A stretch of DNA of 64,000 nucleotides from Pseudoips prasinana (GCA_951640165.1 OX621252.1:1086501-1150500); one strand, 5' to 3'; shown: positions 1 through 10,981, counted from the stretch's first letter. Program-made: numbers and translations. Notes: generated by a model from the letters alone, not told the origin.

Positions 1-543
1 AAAGTACCCTACGGCACAGGGATTGGAAAGCATAATGCGAACGTCGTCTTTAAAAAAAATGTCGGTAAATAAGCTAGTTTACTTTGTGTCAGAGTTATTT
101 ACGCCACCCATCAGGCTTCTGACATGACTTTATGACAGTTATGTAGCGACTGCAAATAGAACCGATAGCTCTCCGAAAAACAGAAACGCTTAGAAATTAT
201 TCGGAAAATAAATATACGGACCACGTTTTAGACACAAATTCCGGCTACACAGAGTTTATGCGTAGACATAGGTGCACTCTCCATTCCCTCGATCTCTATA
301 CTCAATTTGATGACGGTTCCACACCACCGGGGTGAGATGAGGCGTAGGAACAACAAATTTAAGTTGTCTGAGAGGCAATGGCGTTTGTGTAATCATAAAA
401 ACCACATTTACATTTTTTTTGGCATGATCTTGTCTTTGAACTCAAGACGTGATTATCTGGGATTGACCAACGACGCGGTCGTTAGTCAAGGACCATATTG
501 TTATTACTAACTGGAATAGAAATCGAACCCGGGACACAAAGTC
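1..543. other. unrecognised DNA
   Basis: No element or gene recognised. A 67-codon open frame at 307-510 (+) has no motif and ordinary AT-rich composition, so I do not call it a gene. Near 518-535 there is a stretch resembling a reversed tRNA B box (ATCGAACCCGG), possibly a SINE scrap. Confidence 0.4.
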
Positions 544-796
544 GGTCACCGTAGCCTAGTTGGTAGTGCTCCTGCCTACGAAGCTGGTGCTCCTGGGTTC
601 GAATCCCGGTAAGTGCAAATATTTGTGTGAAGAGCACGAATATTTGTTTCTGAGTCATGGATGTTTTCTATGTATATAAGTATGTATCTATCTATATAAG
701 TATGTATATCGTCGCCTGGTACCCATAGTACAAGCTTTGCTTAGTTTGGGGTTAGGTTGATCTGTGTGACATTGTCCCTAAATATTATTATTATTA
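544..796 (+). mobile_element. SINE-A copy 1 (tRNA-derived SINE)
   Basis: The head is tRNA-like with both RNA polymerase III internal promoter boxes: A box TAGCCTAGTTGG at 552-563 and B box GGTTCGAATCC at 596-606. A body of about 180 bp follows, with TATATAAGTATG-type repeats, the motif AGTACAAGCTTTGCTTAG and an (ATT)n tail near 783-796. Near-identical copies are at 1714-1980 (minus), 43141-43383 and 55940-56195, and a headless copy is at 22470-22593. No cloverleaf-competent tRNA is present, so this is a SINE and not a tRNA gene. Confidence 0.88.
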
Positions 797-804
797 AAAA
801 AAAA

Positions 805-837
805 GTGGCGAAGCGATTGTCTCAATCGCTTCGCCAC
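805..837. repeat. perfect short hairpin
   Basis: Arms GTGGCGAAGCGATTG (805-819) and its exact reverse complement (823-837) surround a 3-nt loop, just after the A-rich tail of SINE-A copy 1. Function unknown; one of several short-loop inverted duplications in the window. Confidence 0.8.
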
Positions 838-1019
838 ACGTTCACCTCCTGGCTATATCATTAAAGATAAAGATAAAAAACAAAATTATTGCTAAAACTG
901 TGTACATGGTTGTAGATGGTATACAATTTGGAGTATCAACAGTTACCCGAATCGGGCGTGCAACAGTAAGGCTTATGAATTAAACATAATAGTACATAAC
1001 ATTTCTTATTATTATAATG

Positions 1020-1150
1020 AAAAAAAAAATGAAAAATTAAAATCGTTTATTGCCAGAAATTTTTACATTATTGGTTATGCTCTAGATCCCACACTAGGAT
1101 TCCCTTTGTAGTAGGACCTAGGCTCCGATCCGTTTACAAAAACTTAAAAC
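1020..1150 (-). repeat. LINE 3'-end-like fragment
   Basis: On the minus strand the sequence runs into AATAAACGATTTTAA followed by T-rich tail units near 1020-1040, the look of a truncated LINE 3' end. No coding sequence remains. The family is not identified. Confidence 0.4.
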
Positions 1151-1558
1151 CTAAACTAGAACAATCAACATAATTTGAGTATGTGTGTGTGTATGGTGTG
1201 TGCGTGTGTGTGGATAGTATAATATAATATATTTGTGGAATTATTTATTACAATTTATAGAAAAAAGGACTACTTTTTGGCAAAATACTCATTTAGATCG
1301 TAAAACACATTGGAAATAAGCCACTTTTGCAAAACGTTTTTGAATTTTTTGCCTTCCGATTCCTTGACATTAGGTCAACTCCATGGTACTTTACTATTGC
1401 ATTGTCATCACGATTACAAGCACTTTAAGTTCCAAAAGAAGTAGGTTCGAATCCATCGCATCGTAATATTTGTTTACCGTGTTACTTGAGAGGCTAATAC
1501 TTGATGTGTCTAACAGAGGTTGTAACGGGTAGGTAGTCTGGCCAACGTTTCTGGCGGT
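1151..1558. other. unrecognised DNA with a TG-rich microsatellite
   Basis: A TG/TATG microsatellite lies at about 1180-1212. I see no gene or recognisable repeat in the rest. Confidence 0.4.
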
Positions 1559-2090
1559 GAGGATAAATAAAAATAAAATAAAAAAGGTTTTTATTCACGT
1601 AGACTTTCAAAAGGCGCTTGTAAATAGTCAGAACATGTTTGTAGTAATACAGTTATTATTTCTAGTTACTTATTACAGATATTTAGGTACACGGAATATT
1701 AAAACATTTATACATTTTTTTTTTAATTTTTTTTATTATATCGGGACAGTATCACACAGATCATCCTAGCCCCAAACTAAGCAAAGCTTGTACTATGGGT
1801 ACCAGGCGACGATATGCATACCTATATAGATAGATAAATACTTATATACATAGAAAACATCCATGACTCAGAAACAAATATTCGTGCTCATCACATAAAT
1901 ATTTGCACTTACCGGGATTCGAACCCAGGACCACCAGCTTCGTAGGCAGGAGCACTACCAACTAGGCTACGGTGACCGTCAATTTATTTTATAATGGTAG
2001 TGATATTTAGCTAGTTTGTATTAAGTTATTGTCAAGGAGATTATGTTTATGCTTAAATATTGAAATTTATAGTTTACTACATATTGTCGG
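1559..2090 (-). mobile_element. LINE2 3'-UTR copy, interrupted by SINE-A
   Basis: Starts with the A/T-rich LINE2 tail and the shared core TTTTTATTCACGTAGACTTT, then follows the LINE2 3' UTR (minus orientation) until homology fades near 2088. It is split by SINE-A copy 2 at 1714-1980. The paralogue at 35344-35640 shows the same sequence uninterrupted (ACATTTATACAATTTATTTT near 35490-35510), giving an empty-site comparison. Confidence 0.8.
1714..1980 (-). mobile_element. SINE-A copy 2, nested
   Basis: Full-length SINE-A in minus orientation: the tRNA-like head is at 1900-1980 with the reversed B box GGATTCGAACC at 1915-1925, and the T-rich complement of the tail is near 1714-1740. It is inserted in a LINE2 3'-UTR copy and is therefore younger than it. 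A clear target-site duplication is not visible. Confidence 0.85.
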
Positions 2091-2502
2091 ATGCCTATGT
2101 AGATGCACTAGGCTGGAGCTCTGCCTCCATTCCGGTTTGCGAACCGGTTCTACAGACGAATAGATTTCCTTGGTCGCGGCACGCGGACTGCATCTGGTTA
2201 TAGTTTGCTTACTTTTGTGTATTTTTGTATGTAGAGAAAATAAAGATGCAGATGCTGATTACATTATACTGGTGTAATATTTGTGGTTGTAAAATACATA
2301 CAACAGACTCGATATCGATTTTGATCGAAAATATTTATCCTAAAACCTAATTATTACTAAGAAAACTGAATATTAAATATTCTCTAAATTTTGAATATAA
2401 ACTAAACTTAAATAAACTATATGCAATCTAGTAGACGGTCCGCATTGGTATCAAAGGATATCGTGCCCAGAAGACTGGCAATATAACAATGCTTAGACTT
2501 AG
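2091..2502. other. unrecognised DNA
   Basis: No gene or repeat recognised. A possible LINE-like 3' end (AATAAAGATGCAGATGCTG near 2240) is the only hint of structure. Confidence 0.3.
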
Positions 2503-2862
2503 GGGCGCATTGGATCCGGTGGTAGCATTAAAGCGCGACCGTCGTTATTAACACAAGGTCCGTCATAATAATAATACCTTAATATAGACAGAACCATTGA
2601 CAATATGTAGTAAAAACATTAGACTTAAACTAGATAATTAAACTTAAACATAATCTCTTAACAATAACTTGATACGAGCTAGGTTAATATCATTGCTATT
2701 ATAAAATAAATTTTATAAATGTTTTCATACAATCAATACAATGTGTACCTAAATATCTATGTTACTAGAAATAATAATGTATACAACTATATTACTACAA
2801 ACATGTTTTACTTTTTTAAATTCTACGTGAATGAAAACCATTTTTATTTTATTATTTACTTA
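2503..2862 (+). mobile_element. LINE2 3'-UTR copy
   Basis: A 5'-truncated plus-strand copy of the LINE2 3' UTR. It begins at GGCGCATTGGATCCGG, passes the hallmark CAGAACCATTGACAATATG and ends in AAAACC/TTTTTATTTTATT. A 68-codon open frame inside it is only UTR sequence. The minus-strand reference copies are at 43655-44375 and 62385-63113. Confidence 0.85.
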
Positions 2863-3889
2863 TTCTCTGTGCTAAAAATAGACCAGCCCTCTGGTAACGG
2901 GGGGCATCGATCCATCTTATTGTAATACTCTTGAAGAGTGAACCTATACACTATGTGCCTAGAGTTTCAACCCCAAATGCCTTAAAAACTTAACTACCGA
3001 TTAGGTGGGAGTACTTACGCTGTTTGGGGTCCTCCGCTGATGCAGCAGCAGCGCCCGCGATACAGTGATTCATTTATTAAACATACAATTATTTTATTTA
3101 AATAAAATATTTTTGATGATGACCTAATTTACTATTTCCAACAAGATATAACACTTATATGTATTACATGTTATAAATATTGTTCGAGTCAATACGACCG
3201 AACAGCGAAGTGCTAATCCATAACTTAGGTCGCGCATCGTACCGCGACCTCAGTGCATTGTCGGACAGCAAACCGCGAGCATTCATTCATAACCATTCCA
3301 TTATTTAGACTAAATCTATTATAGCAATAAAACAACAGTTCTCCAAATTCCAGTCTTTTCAATCATCTCCATCAGCCGTACCCGTAGGTCACGTCCCCTA
3401 CAAATATGTTAAACAGTTAAATTGTTCTACCTTGTTTTTTAAATCGGATAAAAAGCAAAATAAATAACTTAAGTAACGACTAACGTTTGTGCTACATGCC
3501 GTTCGTTGATCTCGACTCATTAACGAGCTTCTATTGACATTTTAAGTTACGTCAGTTAAATCATTATGTGATTCCCCCTGGGTCAGATAGCAGCACAGAA
3601 AAAGAAACTAGTTTCGCATTTACGTGATATTTTTTTATTCTGTATCTGTGGGGCACAGATACAGAACTGCCTGCACAGATTATGAAGACTGCTGTTGTCA
3701 AGGACATGTTTATTTATTCAGGCAACTAATGTTCACTACACCGGTCTGAACCAAATCGTGTGTTACATCAAACATTATTTTTATTATTATACATGATATT
3801 GAGAATTAGGACCTAAACACTACATTAAATACAATGTATAAAAGCGCATAAATGTATTTATATTATTGTAAAAATTAATATATTATATA
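2863..3889. other. unrecognised DNA
   Basis: About 1 kb without a recognised gene, RNA or repeat; only short stop-interrupted frames. It may be old repeat debris or single-copy non-coding DNA. Confidence 0.35.
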
Positions 3890-4190
3890 CTAGCTGTGCC
3901 CCGCGGTTTCACCCGCGGTAAATTTTATAAATAATCACAGCTCTGCCCCCGTGATAATATGTAGCCTATATGTTGACCCGACCTCTTAGTAATATTCATG
4001 CAATATTTGAAGTAAATCCATGCAGTACTTTTTGAGTTTAGCCCGGACATACATACAGACAAACCGACAAAATTTCTAAAAACTATATTTTTGGCTTCGA
4101 TATCGATTGTAGATTGTGCCCCAAGTATCCTATTTAAAAACTATTCAATGTACAGTTTTGACTATCCTATGATTTTATTATATGTATAGA
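3890..4190 (-). mobile_element. non-autonomous Helitron
   Basis: Read on the minus strand it begins with TC (complement of GA at 4189-4190) and ends with CTAG (3890-3893). Just inside the 3' end a GC-rich palindrome (CCGCGG arms) forms the terminal hairpin expected of Helitrons. It is flanked by A and T, the usual AT target. No coding sequence. Close relatives are at 25928-26220 and 58455-58763. Confidence 0.82.
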
Positions 4191-4754
4191 TTAAAAATTT
4201 TAGCATCTGGTTCATTGGCATTAAGCAGGGCTACCGCCTGGCTAGTGGGAAAGTATTGAGCAGTGCATGTCCGTACCTATGATGCAGCCAGCAACCGGCG
4301 CGAGCGCATCTAGTGCACTGGTTCGGTACAAATATGGAACAAGCAACGGGACAATGTATATGGGTTATCTATTTTTCAATTGAGCAGTAGGTAGAAATAG
4401 AGTATTGGAGTACACTTTCTTCATAATTCAAGAGTAGTTACTTAAACCTACCATGCCAGTAACGAACAGAGAAGAGTAGTCATCGTATATATTTTATACA
4501 GATAACGATTATAAGGAACCCACTCCTCGAAGTGTAAGTTCCTACTTTCTTCTAATGCTACCGGTCTTGCTGTTTCTTTAATCATGTCGTTTACAATAAG
4601 CCTTGGAGGCTTTCACTGCTTCATGGGGCAATGGAGGCCAACGATGGCTAAAGCCGTCTAAGACACCCTGTGTCAGCAAACCATTTTTGTATTAAATATG
4701 CTCATTAAGTATGGGGCAATTGGCAAATAAATGAACATAATATTACTTTGTTTG
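4191..4754. other. unrecognised DNA
   Basis: No gene or repeat family recognised between the Helitron and the next LINE-like tail. Confidence 0.35.
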
Positions 4755-4900
4755 TTTTATTTATTTATTTTTATTTATTTAAGGATCTCCAACAAAGAAT
4801 AAACACAATTCATTCGATACAATAGTGCATGCAAAAAGATAGTAAGCAGTGTTCTTCTTCACTTATAGGAGACCACAGCTTGCGTAAATTAGCTTATAAG
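4755..4900 (-). repeat. LINE 3'-end-like fragment
   Basis: A TTTA-type microsatellite tail at 4755-4783 is followed by AAGGATCTCCAACAAAGAA, the pattern of a minus-strand LINE 3' end with an (AAATA)n tail. No reading frame survives. Confidence 0.4.
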
Positions 4901-5079
4901 TAAACTAAAATTTGTACAAAAATAAAATAAAATATAATCATGTTAGATACTAAATAAATTACAAGAATGCCTACTAAATATTAATAACATTTAAACATAT
5001 ATTATACAAAAAGAAGGAATCTTAAAACTAGAACAAATATTTGTTAAATAATATGTTAATAATTTATTTGATTGTATTA

Positions 5080-5217
5080 ATATATTTTTTATTGTAGCTG
5101 AAATGTTATATTTACACGCCGAGAACTCGGCAGAATGTGATTGATCCATCAATATTCCTGTAACACCTTTTATGTATACTCATATTCAGTAAATAAATGA
5201 ATTGAATTGAATTAAGA
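5080..5217 (+). repeat. LINE 3' end with (GAATT)n tail
   Basis: A plus-strand 3'-end-like segment runs from about 5080 into AATAAATGAATTGAATTGAA at 5190-5213, a simple-repeat tail typical of Jockey/CR1-type LINEs. No coding part remains. Confidence 0.5.
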
Positions 5218-5366
5218 CCTTTGAATACCAAACATGAAACATTTATCAACGTTCATATGATTTTGAGAATGCTCCTAGTAGAAATTTGCCTCCGGCGGTG
5301 GTCTTTCAGTTCTTTCTATTTCTAGCAATTATTTTTTATGGTTGCTGTCGATGACGAGCCAATGAT

Positions 5367-5406
5367 GTAACTGTACACCTTAATCACTTTTAAGGTGTAC
5401 AGTTAC
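5367..5406. repeat. perfect 17-bp inverted repeat
   Basis: Arms GTAACTGTACACCTTAA (5367-5383) and its exact complement (5390-5406), with a 6-nt loop. No element around it was identified. Confidence 0.8.
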
Positions 5407-6362
5407 AGTGTAGGGTGGTACAATAACACCCATTGGGGACGCGGGCACAGCGGAGACCGGAACATGTCTTCGTCACAGTCACGGCGACCGCTAACATTTA
5501 TCTACAAGCTTATTGTTAGCCAGCTCTTCCCTCTCTCAAGACAAACATCATAGAACACTTAATAAACACATTCCTCGATTAATTAATGATTGTAAACATG
5601 CTCATAAATGATGTAACATTCCTCTTTTGATAATTTCTTCATAATTTATAGTACTGGCCCATGTGCCTTTATTTTTCTGTGCTTTGGTTTTTATTTAAAT
5701 TTGACGACAATGTTCATGTTGACATATAGCTCTCTGATTTTTGGGATCCGACCTGATTCGAGTGAATTGTAATTTTTGACCGTTTTACACATTGTAATTG
5801 TATAATAAACCCTTGATTCAACGTCTGCTCTGTTATTTTGCTCCTGTTACATTATAATTCTACGTGACAACTTAACTATAGGATAAAGGGTCATATCAAT
5901 ATTTATTACGCGGTTGAAAAGACCGTTATAAAAAAACTACGTATAAAATATCGGAAGGAAATTAAACACACAATAATTCGCTGGTAAAAGGAGTAATTAT
6001 GGTTTATTAAAATGGGCAAAACTGTGAACTGACATTGACATATCAAATTTTTGTGTAGCACAAGAATTATGAATATGAAGTGTTCCAAAAAAGGTTCGAT
6101 TCGTAGCACTACGTTTAGTTTATTCATTTGGAATATTGTTCTTTTGGTAGCATGCAACATTATTCCTACAAGATAGGAAAAGGCGTAAATAATTATTGTA
6201 GCGCTGTCCAACCCATAGCTATGTGAAACTGTTAAGTTAGTACTCTGTCTTATTATATCTATATATTGCGATCGATATTCAGCATAATTTCCAGCGTAGT
6301 AACACTCGACCAATTTTTATGGATTAAATGCTACTACATACTCATAACAAAGCACACTTAAT
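5407..6362. other. unrecognised DNA with one 135-codon open frame
   Basis: The minus strand has an open frame of 135 codons at 5906-6313. Its product is rich in I, L, F and Y as any AT-rich frame would be, and I recognise no family or catalytic motif, so it is probably not a gene. Near 5790-5830, TATAATAAACCCTTGATTC resembles a polyadenylation site or LTR end. Confidence 0.3.
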
Positions 6363-6548
6363 ACAAGCTAGCTAAATATCATTGCTATTATAAAATAAAT
6401 TTTATAAATGTTTTCATACAATCAATACAATGTGTACCTATATGTCTATGTAACTAGAAATAATAATGTACAACTATATTACTACAAACATGTTCTGACT
6501 ATTTACTTTTTTATTTATTTTATTTATTTATATAATTTTTTTAGCAAG
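6363..6548 (+). mobile_element. LINE2 3'-UTR copy (short)
   Basis: Strongly 5'-truncated LINE2 3' end. It starts at AGCTAGCTAAATATCATTGC, includes ACTACAAACATGTTCTGAC, then diverges into T-rich sequence where the expected CTACGTGAATAAAAACC is missing. The 3' end is therefore altered or deleted. Confidence 0.75.
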
Positions 6549-7199
6549 GTAGGTACTTATATCAAATTGTCGAAAAAGAACCAGCTCTATCGGTGTCAGC
6601 TATCGTAAATTGTCTGAAGGTAACTCTCGTCTCGTAATTATTGCACAACCGGCCTTGCGACCACTTTCAATAGCGCGCCCTCCGTTACTGGCTGATAAGG
6701 GCCAGCTGGCCATTCGACTAAATTATACCAGTAAAGTACTTAAAACTTGCAAAACAATAAAAATATAATTTGTTACATATTGCGTTATAATATTTTATTA
6801 TTATTTCAATATTTTGTTGAAAATTTTGCATATGCTGAATACATGCCGGTAATTTAGTTAAATACTGGCTCATAGCCACGTAATGTGCTAGTATATTCAA
6901 CGTTTTTTTTTTGGATTTCCGTACTGCAAAAGGAAAAAGGTATCCACATCAGTCAGTTTGTCAAGACCTTTTGTGAGAAACGCGTGGAGTTTCTAAGAAA
7001 AAAATATACCACATACTTATGTTGGCATTCCTTTGGACCACTACATAAAGAAACTTTTAATCAACACAAACATAAGATACGGTAATTTATTCCGAATATT
7101 TTGTCACTTCCAAGAGGGTAAAAATCTAAAGGGTACTTACCGTTGTTCTAGAATCTTAAAATTTAACGAAAAACACACGTAAAGGGAGTAAGCCGTAAA
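6549..7199. other. unrecognised DNA
   Basis: Upstream of the Penelope-like element. It may include that element's own 5' leader or LTR, but I cannot recognise one. No gene seen. Confidence 0.3.
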
Positions 7200-7207
7200 C
7201 GTTAAAT

Positions 7208-7390
7208 ATTTAGTGATATGACAAAAAAAGCGGGACAGTTTCTAGTGACTACGACAGCAAAATGCGAAGTCTACTCAAAGACACGGCTGTTTATAAACAA
7301 GTGTCGTTTAATCCTATCGCCAGAGTCACTAAACGTATACGTGCACTGATTAAGGAACACGAGGAACTCTTCACGGACGATGTTTTCAAA
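7208..7390 (+). pseudogene. PLE reverse transcriptase, block 1
   Basis: The upstream part of the Penelope RT region: residues such as KMRSLLKDTAVYKQV and ALIKEHEELFTDD match the segment that precedes RT motif 1 in PLEs. It stops where the antisense LINE fragment is inserted. Leaving that fragment out, the codons on the two sides stay in one frame, so the insertion caused little or no loss of target. The start of the protein is not recognised. Confidence 0.7.
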
Positions 7391-8013
7391 ATTCAAAATT
7401 CAAAAGTCGTTTATTCCGTTAAAATATTACATTTGTGTGGAATCGTCAATTTTTTTTACCCTACCGTGCAGTGCATGACGTGGCAGCTACTGAGAAACAC
7501 TGCCAGAAAACTCAGTAGGAATCCTTTTTTAAAATATATATTTCTTAAATAAATTTACATTGTATTTAAATGTGTTAATTTAGAGCGACTCAATCCCAAG
7601 CTGTTTTGTCACTTAAATAATCAGAAGTTTTGTAATAAGCCCTGCTACACAATTTGGCTTTTATAATTCTTTTAAACTTATTCATAGACATTTCTCGGAT
7701 ATCACTGGGAAGTTTGTTATAGAATCTTATACATTGCCCCATAAAAGAGTTACTTACTTTGTGGAGACGGGTGGTATGTAACACAAAGTTATGCTTATAT
7801 CGAGTATTTATATTATGAGTATCACTCCTTTTACAGAAGGAGTCTTTATATTTATGCATATAAATTAGATTCTCATATATATACTGACATGCTACAGTCA
7901 GAATGTTAATCTCTTTAAACTTCTCTCTCAAAGATTCTCGCGGACCAAGTTTATATATTGCTCTTACAGCTCTTTTTTGCAATACAAATATGGTGTTAAT
8001 GTCCGCAGCGCTC
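7391..8013 (-). mobile_element. CR1-like LINE 3' fragment inserted in the PLE
   Basis: The minus strand encodes the C-terminal domain of a Jockey/CR1-group RT (130 open codons at 7590-7982, with [17 protein letters not shown] and CIRFYNKLPSDIREM), clearly related to LINE2 of this window but diverged from it. The 3' end at 7391-7420 has TTCAAAAT-type tandem tail units. Homology extends to about 8012, where PLE coding resumes. The target duplication is at most 2-3 bp. Confidence 0.85.
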
Positions 8014-8405
8014 TTCGAACGTCTCTTCAGACCTAAGAGCGCTCAGCCACCAAAACTATATGGTTTACCAAAGGTTCATAAAGAAAATGTACCATTGCGC
8101 CCGATTGTAAGTCAGATCAATTCCCGCACTTATGATCTAGCGAAACACATCACTCAGGTACTGCAGCCATTAGTAGGTAAAACTGAATCGTTCGTGAAAG
8201 ACTCTCGCCATTTTGTTGACATCATCAAGAGCATGAGAGTGGAACCTGACGAGGTGATGGTGAGTTTTGACGTTCAGTCACTTTTTACCAACGTTCCCAT
8301 CAAAGACTGCCTTGAGGTCATCAGCAGGAAACTGGCAGCTAATAACATACCAAGTGAGTACATAGTTCTACTGAAGAAATGCCTAGAATGTAACTACTTT
8401 TTATA
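8014..8405 (+). pseudogene. PLE reverse transcriptase, block 2
   Basis: Carries the early RT motifs of Penelope: [11 protein letters not shown] and [11 protein letters not shown], then the motif-A region [14 protein letters not shown] with the first catalytic Asp. The block ends at AACTACTTTTTATA (8392-8405), which is repeated after the R1-like insertion. That defines the interruption exactly. Confidence 0.85.
8392..8405 (+). repeat. target-site duplication, left copy (R1-like LINE)
   Basis: AACTACTTTTTATA occurs here and at 10968-10981, directly flanking the R1-like element and its poly(A). This is a 14-bp target-site duplication of target-primed insertion. Confidence 0.88.
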
Positions 8406-8419
8406 AGAAGCTTATAACT

Positions 8420-10297
8420 ATGATATCGCTCGACATAGAGGGAGCTTTCGATAGCGCTTGGTGGCCAGCTATTAACGTCCGATTGATGGAGGAGAAATGC
8501 CCAGGTAACATTAGAGGCGTAATGGCTAGTTACCTACGAAATAGGAGTGTGGAAGTGAGATACGGTGGGGAAGCACACTCCGTAAGCACGAATAAGGGGT
8601 GCGTCCAAGGTTCCATTGGAGGTCCAATCCTTTGGAATCTGCTTCTTGATCCACTTTTAAAGGGTTTAGAAAGCAGGGGTGACTACTGCCAGGCGTTTGC
8701 TGACGATGTGGTTCTGATTTTTGATGGTGATACTGGACAAGAGGTGCAAAGACAAGCCAATGATGCCCTCTCCTATGTTCGGGAGTGGGGTATCAGAAAT
8801 AAACTAAGTTTTGCTCCGCATAAAACAAAAGCGATGATAATTACACGAAAACTTAAGTTTGATCCACCACTTCTTAATATGGGAGGGGTTAGCATTGAAA
8901 TGTCTAAACATATTAAGATCTTAGGCCTAACTATTGACAGCTGCTTAACATTTAATCAACATATATTGGATATATGTAAGAAAGTAATTAATATATATAA
9001 GCAGCTGTCGAGAGCGGCTAGGGTCAGTTGGGGCCTCCACCCGGAAGTTATTCGGGTTATTTATAACGCCGTAGTGGAACCCGTAATCATGTACGCAGCA
9101 AGCGCCTGGGCGCCGGCGGCTCGTAAGATGGGAATGAGAAAAAAATTGAACTCTTTGCAACGAGGTTTCGCACAGAAACTCAGCAGAGCGTACCGAACGG
9201 TTTCCTTAAACGCAGCTTTACTTCTTGCTGGTATCTTACCACTCGATCTTCGAATACAAGAGGCAGCGGCATTATATGAGGCAAAAAGGGGAGTACCCCA
9301 GCCAAAATTAGCGGGTAGGAAGGTTGAACAGAGAGCTAACTTTGTTGATCACGACCATCCCGCAATGCATACGAGCCTCAAGTTCATGAGCCTGGTAGAT
9401 GAAAGATCATTTAGAGAAAACAACACACAAGCTGTACGTATCTTCACGGATGGTAGCAAATTAGACGACAAGGTTGGTGCCGCACTATCGTGTTGGGAAG
9501 GAGAGATTGAGACCAAAGTCATTAAACTCAAGCTACCATCATACAGCACAGTTTACCAGGCCGAACTCCTGGCCGTATGCAGGGCCACTAAGGAAGCCCT
9601 AAAAAGCACGAAGTTGAGTATAGGCATCTACAGCGACTCAAAATCGGCATTGGAGACAGTTGTAAACCCTGGCAGTCACCATACTTTGCAAGTCGAGGCT
9701 CGGAGAAATCTGAGGGCGGCCCTTACCCAGAGGAAAGATATATCCTTGTTCTGGATAAAGGCTCATGCAGGACTCGCGGGCAACGAACGCGCCGATGAAC
9801 TGGCCAAAAATGCCGCAATGACCCTTAAAAGGGCCCCGGATTATGATATGTGTCCGGTTTCATACGTCAAGAGACAAATCCGTAAGGAGTCTCTTGGAGA
9901 ATGGAACCGACGGTACAAATCAGGGGAAACCGCTGCAACAACAAAGATCTTCTTCCCGGATGCCGTCGACGCTTACAGTATCATAAAAAATATGGAGCTT
10001 ACTGGTCCTATCACCCAAATGTTAACGGGGCACGGTGGATTTTCCCAATATTTATATAAATTTAAGCGTAAAGACGACCCATCGTGCATTTGTGACCCAG
10101 GGGTGGAAGAATCAGTTCAACACCTACTTTTTGAGTGCCCAGTCTTTGGTCTAAATAGATATGAAATGGAACAGTTGTTGGGTGGCCCAGTTAGCGAGGT
10201 AAATGTAAACGAAATAATGATGAATAGTGAAAAAAGAAGAATTTTTATTAAATACGGTGTCAATGTCATTAAAAAAGTAATAAAAAGAAATAAATGA
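8420..10297 (+). CDS. R1-like RT / RNase H / zinc-knuckle polyprotein fragment
   Basis: 625 open codons from the first Met, but the true N-terminus is lost by 5' truncation at 8406. RT motif A is ISLDIEGAFDSAWW (residues 2-15) and the catalytic box is AFADD (residues 92-96). RNase H follows at about 338-470 with Asp344, Glu382, Asp406, His449 and Asp459, a complete acidic set. The C-terminus has a CICD...HLLFEC Cys/His motif of the kind found in R1, I and Jockey proteins. There is no stop in frame, so it is a young insertion. The upstream endonuclease and thumb-proximal RT regions are missing. Confidence 0.88.
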   Translation: MISLDIEGAFDSAWWPAINVRLMEEKCPGNIRGVMASYLRNRSVEVRYGGEAHSVSTNKGCVQGSIGGPILWNLLLDPLLKGLESRGDYCQAFADDVVLIFDGDTGQEVQRQANDALSYVREWGIRNKLSFAPHKTKAMIITRKLKFDPPLLNMGGVSIEMSKHIKILGLTIDSCLTFNQHILDICKKVINIYKQLSRAARVSWGLHPEVIRVIYNAVVEPVIMYAASAWAPAARKMGMRKKLNSLQRGFAQKLSRAYRTVSLNAALLLAGILPLDLRIQEAAALYEAKRGVPQPKLAGRKVEQRANFVDHDHPAMHTSLKFMSLVDERSFRENNTQAVRIFTDGSKLDDKVGAALSCWEGEIETKVIKLKLPSYSTVYQAELLAVCRATKEALKSTKLSIGIYSDSKSALETVVNPGSHHTLQVEARRNLRAALTQRKDISLFWIKAHAGLAGNERADELAKNAAMTLKRAPDYDMCPVSYVKRQIRKESLGEWNRRYKSGETAATTKIFFPDAVDAYSIIKNMELTGPITQMLTGHGGFSQYLYKFKRKDDPSCICDPGVEESVQHLLFECPVFGLNRYEMEQLLGGPVSEVNVNEIMMNSEKRRIFIKYGVNVIKKVIKRNK

Positions 10298-10377
10298 ATG
10301 TATGACCTTTGGGTGTATATCCATACATTTATTTATAAGATATTGTATAGCCAAATATATAACTAATATATGTATAT

Positions 10378-10424
10378 GTGTTTGTGTGTGTATGTGTATA
10401 TATGTATGTGTGTATATGTGTATA

Positions 10425-10491
<67 letters not shown>

Positions 10492-10510
10492 GTAAGCATA
10501 TGTATATATA
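10378..10510. repeat. TG/TA microsatellite in the R1-like 3' UTR
   Basis: A TGTGTATG-type array passes into a long pure TA run (about 10434-10481). It lies in the element's 3' UTR; a second TG/TATG array is at 10737-10790. Confidence 0.85.
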
Positions 10511-10537
10511 TATTAGTTATGAGTGTGTGTATGTATA

Positions 10538-10852
10538 AGTAATAAAGAAAATAGCATTAAGAAGAAATAGTTATGTAAGTATAGGTAAAATAAGAAATTT
10601 GAATTGTATAGCCAACTATATGTATATAAGTAGATCTGTAATAGATTTATTAGTATGAAAGTAATGGTAAGGTTATGCATAAGACAAATATGCATAAGAC
10701 TTGCCATGCATACTTTTTGTATTCTTGTATTTTATGTGTGTGTATGTATATATGTATATATGTGTGTATGTATGTGTATGTGTATATATATAAGTAATAA
10801 AGAAAATAGTATTAAGAAGAAATAGTTATGTAAGTATATGTAAAATAAGAAT
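10538..10852 (+). repeat. duplicated 60-bp block in the R1-like 3' UTR
   Basis: The block beginning AAGTAATAAAGAAAATAG occurs at 10538-10597 and again at 10792-10852 with very few differences, each time right after a TG/TA array. This suggests a duplication of array plus block inside the 3' UTR. Confidence 0.8.
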
Positions 10853-10936
10853 TACCCACTTATAGCTATGTAAACAAAATCACCAAATTATGTAAAAAGA
10901 CTCCGATACATTCGGGGGAGCCTATTGTAACAATTA

Positions 10937-10971
<35 letters not shown>

Positions 10972-10981
10972 ACTTTTTATA

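Larger units (their letters stand above)
8406..10967 (+). mobile_element. R1/I-group LINE with RNase H, 5'-truncated
   Basis: A sense-oriented non-LTR retrotransposon sitting in the PLE. Its 5' end is truncated inside RT motif A. It then has an uninterrupted ORF with RT, RNase H and a Cys/His motif, an approximately 640-bp 3' UTR with TG/TA arrays, and a long poly(A) ending at about 10969. A 14-bp target duplication flanks it. No endonuclease or gag remains, so it cannot move on its own. Confidence 0.9.

Noticed and set aside
544..796. functional tRNA gene
   Set aside because: A and B boxes are present but no closed acceptor stem, and the unit recurs with the same 180-bp body and tail: a SINE.
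5906..6313. 135-codon hydrophobic open frame on the minus strand, thought of as a chemoreceptor fragment
   Set aside because: No conserved receptor motif, and the I/L/F/Y content is what AT-rich DNA gives in any open frame.
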